Below, piece by piece: positions 18,227 to 26,745 of a DNA stretch of 64,000 bases. Positions within the stretch are counted from its first letter, which is position 1, and each line of letters opens with the position of its first letter. The notes beneath the pieces were generated by a model. It worked only from the letters and a program-made list of their open reading frames with translations. It was not told where the DNA came from and searched no databases. A program made the translations under genes and the position numbers. The DNA comes from Prevotella communis (lineage in GTDB: Bacteria; Bacteroidota; Bacteroidia; Bacteroidales; Bacteroidaceae): contig NZ_CP091792.1 of NCBI RefSeq assembly GCF_022024115.1, positions 1,550,001 to 1,614,000 of the forward strand, written 5' to 3'.

Positions 18227-20137
18227 TTATTTGGCAGTTATTGAAGCGACACTAGATGTTCCCTGATGTGTGGCCCCCAGATACAGGCCGTGCCAAGCTG
18301 TGGTGGCATCGGTAGGTTCCGTGGTACTGTATTTCACGTTGTATGTGGAGCCCTTGACCATTCCCGTAGCCGTGAACAGCGCCAGCTTGCTGCTACAGGA
18401 CCCATCAAAACTGTAGGTCACGAGGTTGTTGCCCGAGGCATCTGCCAGGGTGTAGTAGCGACCCTTCGTGTAACTGATGGTGCTGGTGACAAAGGCATAG
18501 CCTTGTTTGGCGTTCGAGATGGTGTTGCCACTTGAACTGCCGCGACCGCCGCCTCCGCCCTGACTGCCGCCGGCGCTGATGCCGATGCCCGTACCCGTAA
18601 TTTGGATATACGAGTTGTTGTCACAGTCGAAGCCTTCCTCGGGATCACCCTTGGTGGTGTAGGCAAAGGCCACGCCGTTGCCGATGGTGATGGCCCCCGT
18701 GGTGCCTGCGTTGGAGTCTACGGCATCGTTACCGTTGGAGTAGCACACCGTGACGCCGCCGTTGAACATAATCTTTCCTGTAGAGTTGATACAGTCGTCG
18801 TAGCACTGGAAATAGTGCTTGCCGCCCTGAATATCGATGCTGGTCTTTGACTCCAGACCTTCACTTCCGTCTGATTTCGTGTAGATATCCGTCTCGCCGC
18901 CATAGATGGTCACCGCACAGATAGCCTTGATGCCCTTGGCCGATGAGGAACTGTAGGTAGAACCCGTCTGACGGATGGTCAGCTTCGGACCGGTACCGTC
19001 GGGCTTGCCCTGGGTGTAGGAACCCGTGACGTCCGTCCACTTCGTACTTCCGCCCATGCCGCCGGGACCGCCCCATCCCCAGTTGTTGCCACCGCTTGTC
19101 GTCTCTGTGCCGTCGCCGCAACGGATAGCCTTCGAGGCGTTACCGCTCATGTTGATGGTGATATCGCCCGCATTCAGGGCCATGCAGAGCGCCTTCATGC
19201 CCTTGGCACCCTTCACCTCGCCATTCTCGATGGTGGGTGCCGCACTGTTGTTGATGACCAGCGTGCCACCGTCCACATACAGCGTGCCCGAGTTCTCGTC
19301 CTCATGATCCTCTGTCTGGGCTGTCGTCTCATCGTCTTCCTCCAGGTCCACGTTGATGCCGTCGTCGCCCACGCCGCTGATGCTGACGCTGCCACTCTTC
19401 ATCTGGAAATACTTGTTGCACGAGATACCGTCCTTCACGGCCGAGAGGATATTCAGCGTCAGGTTCTTGATGGTGATATAGTCGCCACTCTTCAGGGCAT
19501 GCGCCGTCTTGCCGTAGATATTCAGCGTGCCGTTGCCCTGCAGTTGCAGTTGTCCCTTGCTGTATATACATGCTTTCTGGTCGCCGCTGGCCCCGTCGGT
19601 GAGCGTATTCTCCGTATCCTTCTTCACGCTGAGCTGGATGCGCTTCTTGTTGTTGATGGTGATGGCAGCCCCGCTGGGGTTGGTCATCGTGATGCCGGCC
19701 AACTGTACCGTACATTTATAGGCGCCGTCGAGGGTCAGCGATCCGTTTTCGGTACTGCCTTTGAGGATATACGTTATCTCGTCGCCATCGATGTCGGCCG
19801 TGTTGGCCTGACTGATGCTGACGTGCCCGCCATTGACCGATGCGCTGACATAGGCGGCGATATTGCCGGCGATGCTGACGCTTGCCGTCGTGCCGTCGTA
19901 GGTAATCCTGACGCTGTTGTCCGTCACTTCCGTGGCATCAATATACATCCTGCTGATATCGCCGACAGCGAACGCCTTGTCCATGATGGTCAGCGTGGTC
20001 CCGCTGGCGTAGTTCATCTCGCCGGCTTTCTCCGCGGGAAACTGATACGTGACGCCGCCCGATACCACGTTCAGCGTCTGAGCCTGTACTGCGATAGTGA
20101 GTACCAGGGCTGTGATGAGGCTATATATCTTCTTCAT
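18227..20137 (-). CDS. Exported Cthe_2159-like carbohydrate-binding protein
   Basis: A 636-residue protein with a signal peptide (residues 1-19, ending AVQAQ). The body matches the Cthe_2159-like carbohydrate-binding family (polysaccharide-binding beta-helix): repeated short strands with motifs such as ITYILKGSTENGSLTLDG, AAITINNKKRIQLSVKK, GDYITIKNLTLNIL and DGINVD. Gly-rich loops occur (GGNNWGWGGPGGMGG near 350; GGGGRGSSSGN near 525). It ends without a clear T9SS sorting domain. Its start overlaps the stop of the small upstream gene by 4 nt (ATGA), so the two are coupled. Likely role: surface or periplasmic polysaccharide binding; the ligand is unknown. Confidence 0.78.
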   Translation of the reverse strand: MKKIYSLITALVLTIAVQAQTLNVVSGGVTYQFPAEKAGEMNYASGTTLTIMDKAFAVGDISRMYIDATEVTDNSVRITYDGTTASVSIAGNIAAYVSASVNGGHVSISQANTADIDGDEITYILKGSTENGSLTLDGAYKCTVQLAGITMTNPSGAAITINNKKRIQLSVKKDTENTLTDGASGDQKACIYSKGQLQLQGNGTLNIYGKTAHALKSGDYITIKNLTLNILSAVKDGISCNKYFQMKSGSVSISGVGDDGINVDLEEDDETTAQTEDHEDENSGTLYVDGGTLVINNSAAPTIENGEVKGAKGMKALCMALNAGDITINMSGNASKAIRCGDGTETTSGGNNWGWGGPGGMGGSTKWTDVTGSYTQGKPDGTGPKLTIRQTGSTYSSSSAKGIKAICAVTIYGGETDIYTKSDGSEGLESKTSIDIQGGKHYFQCYDDCINSTGKIMFNGGVTVCYSNGNDAVDSNAGTTGAITIGNGVAFAYTTKGDPEEGFDCDNNSYIQITGTGIGISAGGSQGGGGGRGSSSGNTISNAKQGYAFVTSTISYTKGRYYTLADASGNNLVTYSFDGSCSSKLALFTATGMVKGSTYNVKYSTTEPTDATTAWHGLYLGATHQGTSSVASITAK

Positions 20138-20538
20138 TTTACCACTATCTTAAAGGATTTCTGCTTGCTCTTCAGGATATAAAGCCCGGGTTTAAGAGAA
20201 ATCTTTGCTTCGTTGACATTCAGATACTTACCAAGTTTGACTCCTCCAGTAGTAAAGATCTCCACAACCTCTTCCTCCTGCGTGCCGGCATTACTGATGC
20301 CGGTCAGGTCGGCCTGTTGGGTGAAGTACATTTTGCTGAGGTCGGTCAGCGGCAACGACTGTGTGCCGTCGGCATTCGTGGCCACGAGTTGTCCGTTGCT
20401 GATTGTGATAGAGAGCTGCTCCACGGCGAGGACCGTCGTCGTGCCCTCCGTATTCTGGAATACCAGATACGGGTAGTCATAGGCCTGCGCCTGGAGTGTG
20501 CCCAGTGTTATCAGGGTGGTTAGAACCAGTTTCCTCAT
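20134..20538 (-). CDS. Small exported protein with T9SS-like C-terminal tail
   Basis: A 134-residue protein. The start at 20538 is chosen because it gives a signal peptide (MRKLVLTTLITLGTLQAQA); a longer frame would run through the promoter. The middle has LSITISNGQLV and LPLTDLSKMYF, which resemble LTIMDKAFAVGDISRMYI at the N-terminus of the following Cthe_2159-like protein, so both may share a small beta module. The last ~40 residues (EIFTTGGVKLGKYL ... LKPGLYILKSKQKSFKIVVK) look like a type A T9SS sorting domain. Coupled to the next gene by a 4-nt overlap. Function unknown. Confidence 0.72.
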   Translation of the reverse strand: MRKLVLTTLITLGTLQAQAYDYPYLVFQNTEGTTTVLAVEQLSITISNGQLVATNADGTQSLPLTDLSKMYFTQQADLTGISNAGTQEEEVVEIFTTGGVKLGKYLNVNEAKISLKPGLYILKSKQKSFKIVVK

Positions 20539-20562
20539 TTTTGTGTTCGTTTTGATGTTATC

Positions 20563-20633
20563 AAAAAAAGACTGTTTGCCTGCAAAGTTAGTCTTTCCCA
20601 GTCTAAAGACCAAACTTTTTAAGCAAACAGTCT
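20563..20633 (-). terminator. Intrinsic terminator with a promoter inside its loop
   Basis: On the minus strand, AGACTGTTTGC (20633-20623) pairs perfectly with GCAAACAGTCT (20579-20569), which is followed by seven Ts. The 43-nt loop has its own inner stem (GTCTTT/AAAGAC). It ends the acyl-CoA synthetase operon. The promoter of the downstream small gene lies within the loop. Confidence 0.75.
20583..20614 (-). promoter_or_regulatory. Promoter of the small exported protein/Cthe_2159-like operon
   Basis: On the minus strand, TTTG at 20614-20611, a 20-nt spacer, and TAACTTTG at 20590-20583. The start of transcription would fall inside the 3' arm of the upstream terminator, so its own transcript cannot form that hairpin. 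Confidence 0.75.
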
Positions 20634-20660
20634 GATATAATCAGCGAAAAGTAGGCTTCC

Positions 20661-22322
20661 TTACTTGTAGAGGTAGCGCTTGATACTCTTCTTAGGTGTC
20701 TTGGCAAACTCCTCCTCGTGGATTTCAATCTCCGAAATCTTCTCGTAGGCAGGCAGCGCCTCGTTCAGCGTGTTACGGTTCTGCTCCATGATACCAGCGA
20801 GGTCGTCCATCGTGAAGCCCATGTTCTTGGCCTCGTCGAGGTCGGGGTGTACCAGTGCCACCAGCTTGGTGTCGCGCTGCACCACGATGCTCTCTACCAC
20901 CATGGCCATAGAGTTCAGCTTGTCCTCAATCTCCTCAGGATAGATATTCTGTCCGTTGGCACCCAGCAGCATGTTCTTCGAACGTCCGTTGATGAATACG
21001 TTGCCGTTGACATCCATCGTACCCAGGTCGCCCGTGTGATACCAGCCGTCCTTGTCGATGGTCTCTGCCGTAGCCTCCTCGTTCTTGTAGTAGCCCAGCA
21101 TCACGTTCAGGCCGCGGGCCAGGATTTCGCCAGGAATCGTAGCAGGATCGGGAGAGTCGATCTTCACCTCCATGTGGATTACCGAACGTCCGCAAGAGCC
21201 GGGCACGAACGAGTGCCAGTCGCTGTAGCAGATAATCGGGGCACACTCCGTGGCACCATAGCCCACCGTGTAGGGGAAGTTGATGCGGTGCATGAACTGC
21301 TCCACCTCCTGGTTGAAGGCAGCACCACCGATAATCACCTCGTATACATTGTCGCCAAAGGCCTTGAGCACCTCCTTGCAGATCATCTCGCGAACCTTCA
21401 TAGAGATGATAGGCATCTGCAGGAGCAGGCGCATGCGGTTGTTCTGAATCTTGGGGAACACCTTCTTGCGGATAATCTTCTCGATAACCAGGGGCACGGC
21501 GATGATAATCTTCGGCTTCACCTCGGCAAAGGCCTGCGCGATGATGGCAGGCGACGGGGTGCGGTTCAGGTAGAACACGTGGCAGCCATGCAGGAATTCG
21601 AACAGGAATTCGAAGGCCATGCCATACATATGCGCCATGGGCAGAATCGAGATGATGTTATCACCCTTCTTGATCGTAGAGCCCAGCACGTTGCATGCAA
21701 AGTCGTAGTTCGACCACAGCGCACGGTAGGGAATCATCACACCCTTTGAGAAGCCTGTGGTACCGCTGGTATAGTTGATCAGGGCCAGCTCGTCAGGACT
21801 CTGCTCGATGTAATAGTTGATATGCTCCTGACGGAAGTATTTAGGATACTTCTGTCCATAGAGGGCGTTCAGGTTCTCGCGGGCATAGGTCAGCTTCTCC
21901 GAGCGCGACACGATGAGCGAGTAGTCCGTATTGCGGATGATGCCCTCCAGGTGAGGCATCTGCTCAGGGTCGATGATGCCAGCCACATAGTCGCCGGCAA
22001 AGAGCAGCTTCGCATCAGAGTGGTTCACGATATTATGAATCTGCTCGGGCATGAATTCGTGCAGGATGGGCACGGCAACGGCACCGTAGGTCAGCGTGGC
22101 GATGAAAGCCACAGCCCACTGGCTGCTGTTTCGTCCGCAGAGTGCAATCTTGTCACCTTTCTGTACGCCTGAGTTCTCGAAAAGGATGTGCACCTTCTCT
22201 ATCTTTCTGGCTACGTCGTGGAACTGCAATGTCTGTCCCTTATAGTCGGTCAGCGCATCTGCATCCCAGTTGGCGATGATACTTTCCTGTATGAGTTTAT
22301 TAAAACTTGGTATTGTTTCCAT
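20661..22322 (-). CDS. Long-chain acyl-CoA synthetase-type ligase, copy 2
   Basis: A 553-residue AMP-binding enzyme of the acyl-activating family. Core motifs are INYTSGTTGFSKG near 187-199, the YGATECAP block near 358-365, YHTGDLG near 436-442, and the C-terminal Lys in FAKTPKKSIKRYLYK. It should adenylate a fatty or other carboxylic acid and pass it to CoA (or an acyl carrier) in the cytosol. It is closely similar along its length to the next upstream gene, 13 nt away, from which it probably arose by duplication. The FadD-like role is inferred; the acid is not known. Confidence 0.88.
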   Translation of the reverse strand: METIPSFNKLIQESIIANWDADALTDYKGQTLQFHDVARKIEKVHILFENSGVQKGDKIALCGRNSSQWAVAFIATLTYGAVAVPILHEFMPEQIHNIVNHSDAKLLFAGDYVAGIIDPEQMPHLEGIIRNTDYSLIVSRSEKLTYARENLNALYGQKYPKYFRQEHINYYIEQSPDELALINYTSGTTGFSKGVMIPYRALWSNYDFACNVLGSTIKKGDNIISILPMAHMYGMAFEFLFEFLHGCHVFYLNRTPSPAIIAQAFAEVKPKIIIAVPLVIEKIIRKKVFPKIQNNRMRLLLQMPIISMKVREMICKEVLKAFGDNVYEVIIGGAAFNQEVEQFMHRINFPYTVGYGATECAPIICYSDWHSFVPGSCGRSVIHMEVKIDSPDPATIPGEILARGLNVMLGYYKNEEATAETIDKDGWYHTGDLGTMDVNGNVFINGRSKNMLLGANGQNIYPEEIEDKLNSMAMVVESIVVQRDTKLVALVHPDLDEAKNMGFTMDDLAGIMEQNRNTLNEALPAYEKISEIEIHEEEFAKTPKKSIKRYLYK

Positions 22323-22335
22323 ATCTTAGATTTGT

Positions 22336-23991
22336 TTATGCATGATAAAGATAACGCTTGATGCTCTTCTTAGGTGTCTTCTGGAACTCCTCGTCGCGCA
22401 GCACGATGCGGCTGATGCGACTGTAGGCAGGCAACTGGGCGTTCAGGTTCTCGCGGTTCTGGTCCATCACGGCCTCCAGTTCCTCCTGTGAGAAGTTCAC
22501 CACCTCGTCCTGATCGGGATAGATCATTGCCACCAGCTTGTCGCCGTCCTGCACCACCAGACTCTCTGCAATCATCGGCATGGAGTTCAGCTTATCCTCA
22601 ATCTCCTCAGGATAGATATTCTGTCCGCTGGCACCCAGCAGCATGTTCTTGATACGTCCGCGGATAAAGATGTTCTGCTTCTCATCCATCGTACCCAGGT
22701 CGCCCGTGTGATACCAGCCGTCCTTGTCGATGACCTGCTGCGTGGCTTCCTCGTTCTTGTAGTAGCCCAGCATCACGTGCTTGCCGCGTGTGATAATCTC
22801 GCCGGGGATGTTCTGCGGGTCGTCGCTCAGGATGCGCACCTCCATGTCGTCCACCGGACAGCCGCATGAGCTGGCGGCAAACTCCTTATGGTCGCGATAG
22901 CTGATCAGCGGGGCACACTCCGTGGCTCCATAGCCCACGGTGATGGGGAATCCGATGCTCATCAGGAACTGCTCCACCTCTTTCGACAGGGGCGCACCAC
23001 CCACGATGACCTCGTAGGCGCGGCCGCCGAAGGCCTCGTACACCTGCTGACAGATGCGGTTCTTCACCTTCGTGGATACGATAGGCATGGCCATCAGCAG
23101 TTTCATCTTGTTGGTCTGTATGATGGGGAACACCTTCTTGCGGATAATCTTCTCGATAATCAGGGGTACCGATACCACCAGGGTAGGGCGTACCTCCGTG
23201 AAGGCCTGGGCAATCAGCGTGGGCGATGGCAGGCGGTTGAGGAAGAACAGGTGACAACCGTTGCAGAAACCGAACACAAACTCGATGGCCAGACCATACA
23301 TGTGGGCCATGGGCAGGATGTCGAGCATGGGGTCGCCGGCCTTCACTACCGCACCCAGATGGCGCAGACAGAAGGTCAGGTTGCCCATGATGGCGCGATA
23401 GGGAATCATCACGCCCTTCGAGAATCCCGTGGTACCGCTGGTATAGTTGATCAGCGCCAGTTCCTCGGGCGAATCCTCGTGATAGCGTACGTGCTCTTTC
23501 CTGAAAGCCTTGGGATACTTCTCGCCAAACATCATGTTCAGATGCTCGCGGGCATACGTCAGTTTCTCAGAACGTGATACCATCAATGAGAAATCGGGCA
23601 GGAACACGATACCTTCAAGTGCGGGCATCTGCTCAGGGTCAATCTCCTTGGCCACGAAGTCGCCCACGAAGAGGGCCTTGGCGCCAGAGTGGTTCACGAT
23701 GTTATGGATCTGCTCGGCATTGAATTCATGGAGGATGGGTACTACCACGGCTCCGTAGGTCAGGGTTGCCAGGAAGGTCACGGCCCAGTGGGCAGAGTTA
23801 CGTCCGCAGATGGCAATCTTGTCTCCTTTCTCAATGCCACAGTTCTCAAAGACGATGTGAAGTTTTTCTATTTTACGGGCTACGTCGTGAAACTGCAACG
23901 TCTGTCCCTGAAAATCAGTCAAGGCATCAGCGTCCCAGTTGTTGATGATGGCGTCGTAAATATACTTGTTGAAGCTAATATTTGAGCTCAT
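22336..23991 (-). CDS. Long-chain acyl-CoA synthetase-type ligase, copy 1
   Basis: A 551-residue paralogue of the following gene, with the same motifs (INYTSGTTGFSKG, YGATECAP, YHTGDLG, FQKTPKKSIKRYLYH). The ATG at 23991 is chosen because the promoter -7 box ends at 24015, leaving a short leader; a longer frame crosses the promoter. The promoter region holds four TTGCAC half-sites at 21-, 20- and 21-nt steps, arranged as two inverted pairs, which suggests regulation by a dimeric repressor or activator, perhaps lipid-responsive. First gene of the two-gene operon. Confidence 0.88.
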   Translation of the reverse strand: MSSNISFNKYIYDAIINNWDADALTDFQGQTLQFHDVARKIEKLHIVFENCGIEKGDKIAICGRNSAHWAVTFLATLTYGAVVVPILHEFNAEQIHNIVNHSGAKALFVGDFVAKEIDPEQMPALEGIVFLPDFSLMVSRSEKLTYAREHLNMMFGEKYPKAFRKEHVRYHEDSPEELALINYTSGTTGFSKGVMIPYRAIMGNLTFCLRHLGAVVKAGDPMLDILPMAHMYGLAIEFVFGFCNGCHLFFLNRLPSPTLIAQAFTEVRPTLVVSVPLIIEKIIRKKVFPIIQTNKMKLLMAMPIVSTKVKNRICQQVYEAFGGRAYEVIVGGAPLSKEVEQFLMSIGFPITVGYGATECAPLISYRDHKEFAASSCGCPVDDMEVRILSDDPQNIPGEIITRGKHVMLGYYKNEEATQQVIDKDGWYHTGDLGTMDEKQNIFIRGRIKNMLLGASGQNIYPEEIEDKLNSMPMIAESLVVQDGDKLVAMIYPDQDEVVNFSQEELEAVMDQNRENLNAQLPAYSRISRIVLRDEEFQKTPKKSIKRYLYHA

Positions 23992-24058
23992 TGCACAATT
24001 TTCAAAATTTTGTGCAAAGGTACGATATTTTTTGCACATTTCAAAAAAAATCGTGCAA
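23991..24058 (-). promoter_or_regulatory. Acyl-CoA synthetase promoter with four phased TTGCAC sites
   Basis: The promoter on the minus strand has TTTG at 24045-24042, a 19-nt spacer, and TACCTTTG at 24022-24015. Around it are two inverted pairs of identical geometry, TTGCAC-N15-GTGCAA, at 23991-24017 and 24032-24058. The first covers the -7 box, transcription start and ATG; the second covers the -33 element. Confidence 0.7.
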
Positions 24059-24116
24059 TTTTTTAGACGTTTTTGTTAATTAAGGAAAAATAGACTAATA
24101 TGCGCAACTTTTCGAA

Positions 24117-25352
24117 TTATTCGTAGTGCATCGAGCGTGCCGGATGGATGAAAAGTATCAGAATACAGGGCAGCAGAAGTACCACGGCGCACGACATGAT
24201 TGTCTGCAGATTGATGAGTAGAATCAGCAGCGGATTCAGTTCCATGGGTGCCTCACTCACATAGTATGTCTGGGCGTCGAGCGTGATGATGCCCGTGTAT
24301 TGCTGTAGCAGTACCAGTCCTATGCCCAGCACGTTGCCCCACAGCATGCCGCGCCCGGTAATCATGATGCCATAGTACATGAAAGTACTGATGATGCTGC
24401 CGTTGCCTGCGCCCAGTGCCTTCAGGATGCCAATCATCTGCGTGCGTTCCAATATAATAATAAGGAGGCCGCTGATCATGGTGAATCCAGCCAGCGAGAC
24501 CATGAGTCCCAGGATAATCCACACGTTGACATCCAGCAGTTCCAGCCAGGAGAACACCTGCGGATACACCTCCGTGATGCTGTAGCTCACGCTGGTGTTG
24601 CCGTCGCGGTCGGTTTGTCCCTTCAGCGCGCGCAGCACGTTCATGTTCGTAGGCTTCAGCTGTTCAAAGTCGTTGACCAGCAACTCGGCACCCGAGCATT
24701 GCAGACTGTCCCATCCGTTGAGCCGCTGCGTCACGTACAGGTCCGTCAGGCATATCTGGTCGTCAAAGCGCTTCATGTTGGTCTGGTAGATGCCGCAGAT
24801 GGTGAACCGGCGTGCGCGCACGTCGTCCTGGCCTATGAAGTAGGCAAACAGCTTGTCGCCCGTCTTCACGCGGAGTTTCTTGGCGATGCTCTTCGAGATG
24901 ACCAGCGGATATTTGGTCTTTTTGTCCGAGAACTGCGGCAGCGTTCCCTCTACCAGGTTCTCGCTGATAAAGGTCGTGTCGTATTCCTGTCCGATACCTT
25001 TCAGCATCACGCCCAGGAAGTCCTCGTCGGTCTTCAGGATGCCCTGCGTCATGGCGAAGCGCTCCGCATGGCGCACGCCCTCTACCGCCTCGTAGGCCGC
25101 CAGCGTACTGTCATTGATGCAGATGGGGTAGCCCGTAGCCTGCACGTTGTACACCTGTATATGACTGCCGAAGCCTGCCACCTTTTCGCGGATGGCATGT
25201 TTGAAGCCCAGCACCACGCTCACCGTGATAATCATCACAGCCAGTCCTATGGCCACGCCGATGGTAGCTATACGAATAGCCGGGCGGCTCACCTTGCGGC
25301 GGTCGCCCTTGTCGCTATAAATTCTCTTGGCTATGAATAATGGGAAGTTCAC
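24117..25352 (-). CDS. ABC transporter permease, LolE/LolC-like
   Basis: A 411-residue inner-membrane protein of the FtsX/MacB permease family: one N-terminal membrane helix (IRIATIGVAIGLAVMIITVSV, about 27-47), a large periplasmic domain (about 50-270), then three helices (about 280-400). The N-terminus MNFPLFIAKRIYSDK is typical of the Bacteroidetes LolE-like group that releases lipoproteins toward the outer membrane. The start is GTG at 25352, 6 nt after a GCTACCGC repeat element. No ATPase (LolD) gene is adjacent, so its partner must be encoded elsewhere. Confidence 0.85.
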   Translation of the reverse strand: MNFPLFIAKRIYSDKGDRRKVSRPAIRIATIGVAIGLAVMIITVSVVLGFKHAIREKVAGFGSHIQVYNVQATGYPICINDSTLAAYEAVEGVRHAERFAMTQGILKTDEDFLGVMLKGIGQEYDTTFISENLVEGTLPQFSDKKTKYPLVISKSIAKKLRVKTGDKLFAYFIGQDDVRARRFTICGIYQTNMKRFDDQICLTDLYVTQRLNGWDSLQCSGAELLVNDFEQLKPTNMNVLRALKGQTDRDGNTSVSYSITEVYPQVFSWLELLDVNVWIILGLMVSLAGFTMISGLLIIILERTQMIGILKALGAGNGSIISTFMYYGIMITGRGMLWGNVLGIGLVLLQQYTGIITLDAQTYYVSEAPMELNPLLILLINLQTIMSCAVVLLLPCILILFIHPARSMHYE

Positions 25353-25358
25353 TCTACA

Positions 25359-25400
25359 GCGGTAGCCGATTTTTCACTTTTCACTCTTCACTTTTACTTT
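25359..25400 (-). repeat. GTGAAAA/GCTACCGC intergenic repeat, copy A
   Basis: On the minus strand, imperfect heptamers (GTGAAGA, GTGAAAA) then ATCGGCTACCGC, ending 6 nt before the LolE-like GTG start and beginning at the aminotransferase stop codon. Same layout as the copies at 28.5, 33.1, 34.4 and 39.4 kb. Confidence 0.75.
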
Positions 25401-26599
25401 TCCATGACCCTCCCCGGATAAGCCTCCAGAGCCTTCTGCAGCACCACGAGTGCCTTCATCAGGTCCTCCTTCTTCAGCACGTAGGCTATACGCACCTGGT
25501 TGATGCCTGCGCCTGGCGTGGTGTAGAAACCGGCTGCGGGAGCCATCATCACCGTCTGTCCTTCGTACTCAAATTCCGACAGGCACCAGCGGCAGAACTT
25601 CTCCGCATCGTCAACAGGCAGTTTGGCCACGGTATAGAAAGCGCCCATGGGGATAGGCGAATAGACGCCGGGAATACGGTTCAGTCCGTCAATCAGGCAC
25701 TTACGGCGCTCCACGTACTCATCATACACGTCGCGATAGTAGTCCTCGGGTGCATCCAGCGATGCCTCGGCCACAATCTGTCCGATGAGTGGGGGAGAGA
25801 GGCGGGCCTGACAGAATTTCATCACGGCTGCGCGTACCTCTTTATTCTTAGTGATCAGCGCACCGATACGGATACCGCACTCAGAGTAGCGCTTCGACAC
25901 GGAGTCAATCAGGATCACGTTCTGCTCGATGCCCTCCAGGTGACAGGCCGAGATATAGGGCGAACCGGTGTAGATATACTCGCGATACACCTCGTCAGAG
26001 AAGAGATACAGGTCGTATTTCTTCACCAGGTCGCGTATCTGGTTCATCTCGCGGCGGGTGTACAGGTAGCCCGTGGGGTTGTTGGGGTTGCAGATCATGA
26101 TGGCACGTGTGCGCTCGTTGATCAGCTCCTCAAACTTCTCCACCTTGGGCAGCGAGAAGCCTTCCTCAATCGTCGTGGCGATGGTGCGTATCTTGGCACC
26201 GGCCGAGATGGCGAAGGCCATATAGTTGGCATAGGCAGGCTCTGGCACGATAATCTCGTCGCCAGGATTCAGGCACGACAGGAACGCGAAGAGCACCGCC
26301 TCACTACCGCCGCTGGTAATGATGATATCATCGGCCGTGACGTTGATGTTGTATTTCGCGTAGTAGCCCACCAGTTTCTCGCGGTAGCTCTGATAGCCCT
26401 GCGATGGTGAGTACTCCAAGATAGAACGGTCTATCTGCTTCAACGCATCCAGTCCCACCTGCGGTGTGGGCAGGTCGGGCTGACCAATGTTCAGGTGATA
26501 CACCTTCGTTCCGCGTTTCTTTGCGGCAACAGCCAGCGGAGCCAATTTTCTGATTGGCGACTCTGGCATCTCCAGTCCTCGTACTGATATTTCTGGCAT
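25394..26599 (-). CDS. PLP-dependent aminotransferase, class I/II (AspAT-like)
   Basis: A 401-residue fold-type I aminotransferase. The PLP lysine lies in SVSKRYSECGIRIG near 238-251. CNPNNPTGYLYTRREM near 172-187 holds the substrate-arginine loop region and the Asn that contacts PLP, FSDEVYREYIY near 203-213 holds the PLP-binding Asp and Tyr, and a C-terminal Arg is in NQVRIAYVL. The substrate is not clear; relatives are labelled aspartate or aromatic aminotransferase. A TATCTTTG box at 26638-26631 on the minus strand, with a poor -33, is the likely promoter. Confidence 0.87.
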   Translation of the reverse strand: MPEISVRGLEMPESPIRKLAPLAVAAKKRGTKVYHLNIGQPDLPTPQVGLDALKQIDRSILEYSPSQGYQSYREKLVGYYAKYNINVTADDIIITSGGSEAVLFAFLSCLNPGDEIIVPEPAYANYMAFAISAGAKIRTIATTIEEGFSLPKVEKFEELINERTRAIMICNPNNPTGYLYTRREMNQIRDLVKKYDLYLFSDEVYREYIYTGSPYISACHLEGIEQNVILIDSVSKRYSECGIRIGALITKNKEVRAAVMKFCQARLSPPLIGQIVAEASLDAPEDYYRDVYDEYVERRKCLIDGLNRIPGVYSPIPMGAFYTVAKLPVDDAEKFCRWCLSEFEYEGQTVMMAPAAGFYTTPGAGINQVRIAYVLKKEDLMKALVVLQKALEAYPGRVMEK

Positions 26600-26745
26600 C
26601 TTGTTTATGTGCTATTTTTATAATTGCGTGCAAAGATACGATTTTCTTCCGACATAACAACAAATAAATCTGAAAAAAACGGCTTTTGCTTGCTCATTTC
26701 GGATTTTATGCGTATTTTTGCACGTCAAAATAAAGCGCACATCAT

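Noticed and set aside
20569..20633. Invertible promoter between inverted repeats
   Set aside because: The 11-bp arms are followed by T7 on the transcribed strand, so an intrinsic terminator explains them; the 43-nt interval is short for a phase-variable switch and no invertase gene is near.
22336..24039. Longer N-terminus for acyl-CoA synthetase copy 1
   Set aside because: The extra 16 codons run through the -7 box, and the paralogue starts at the shorter position.
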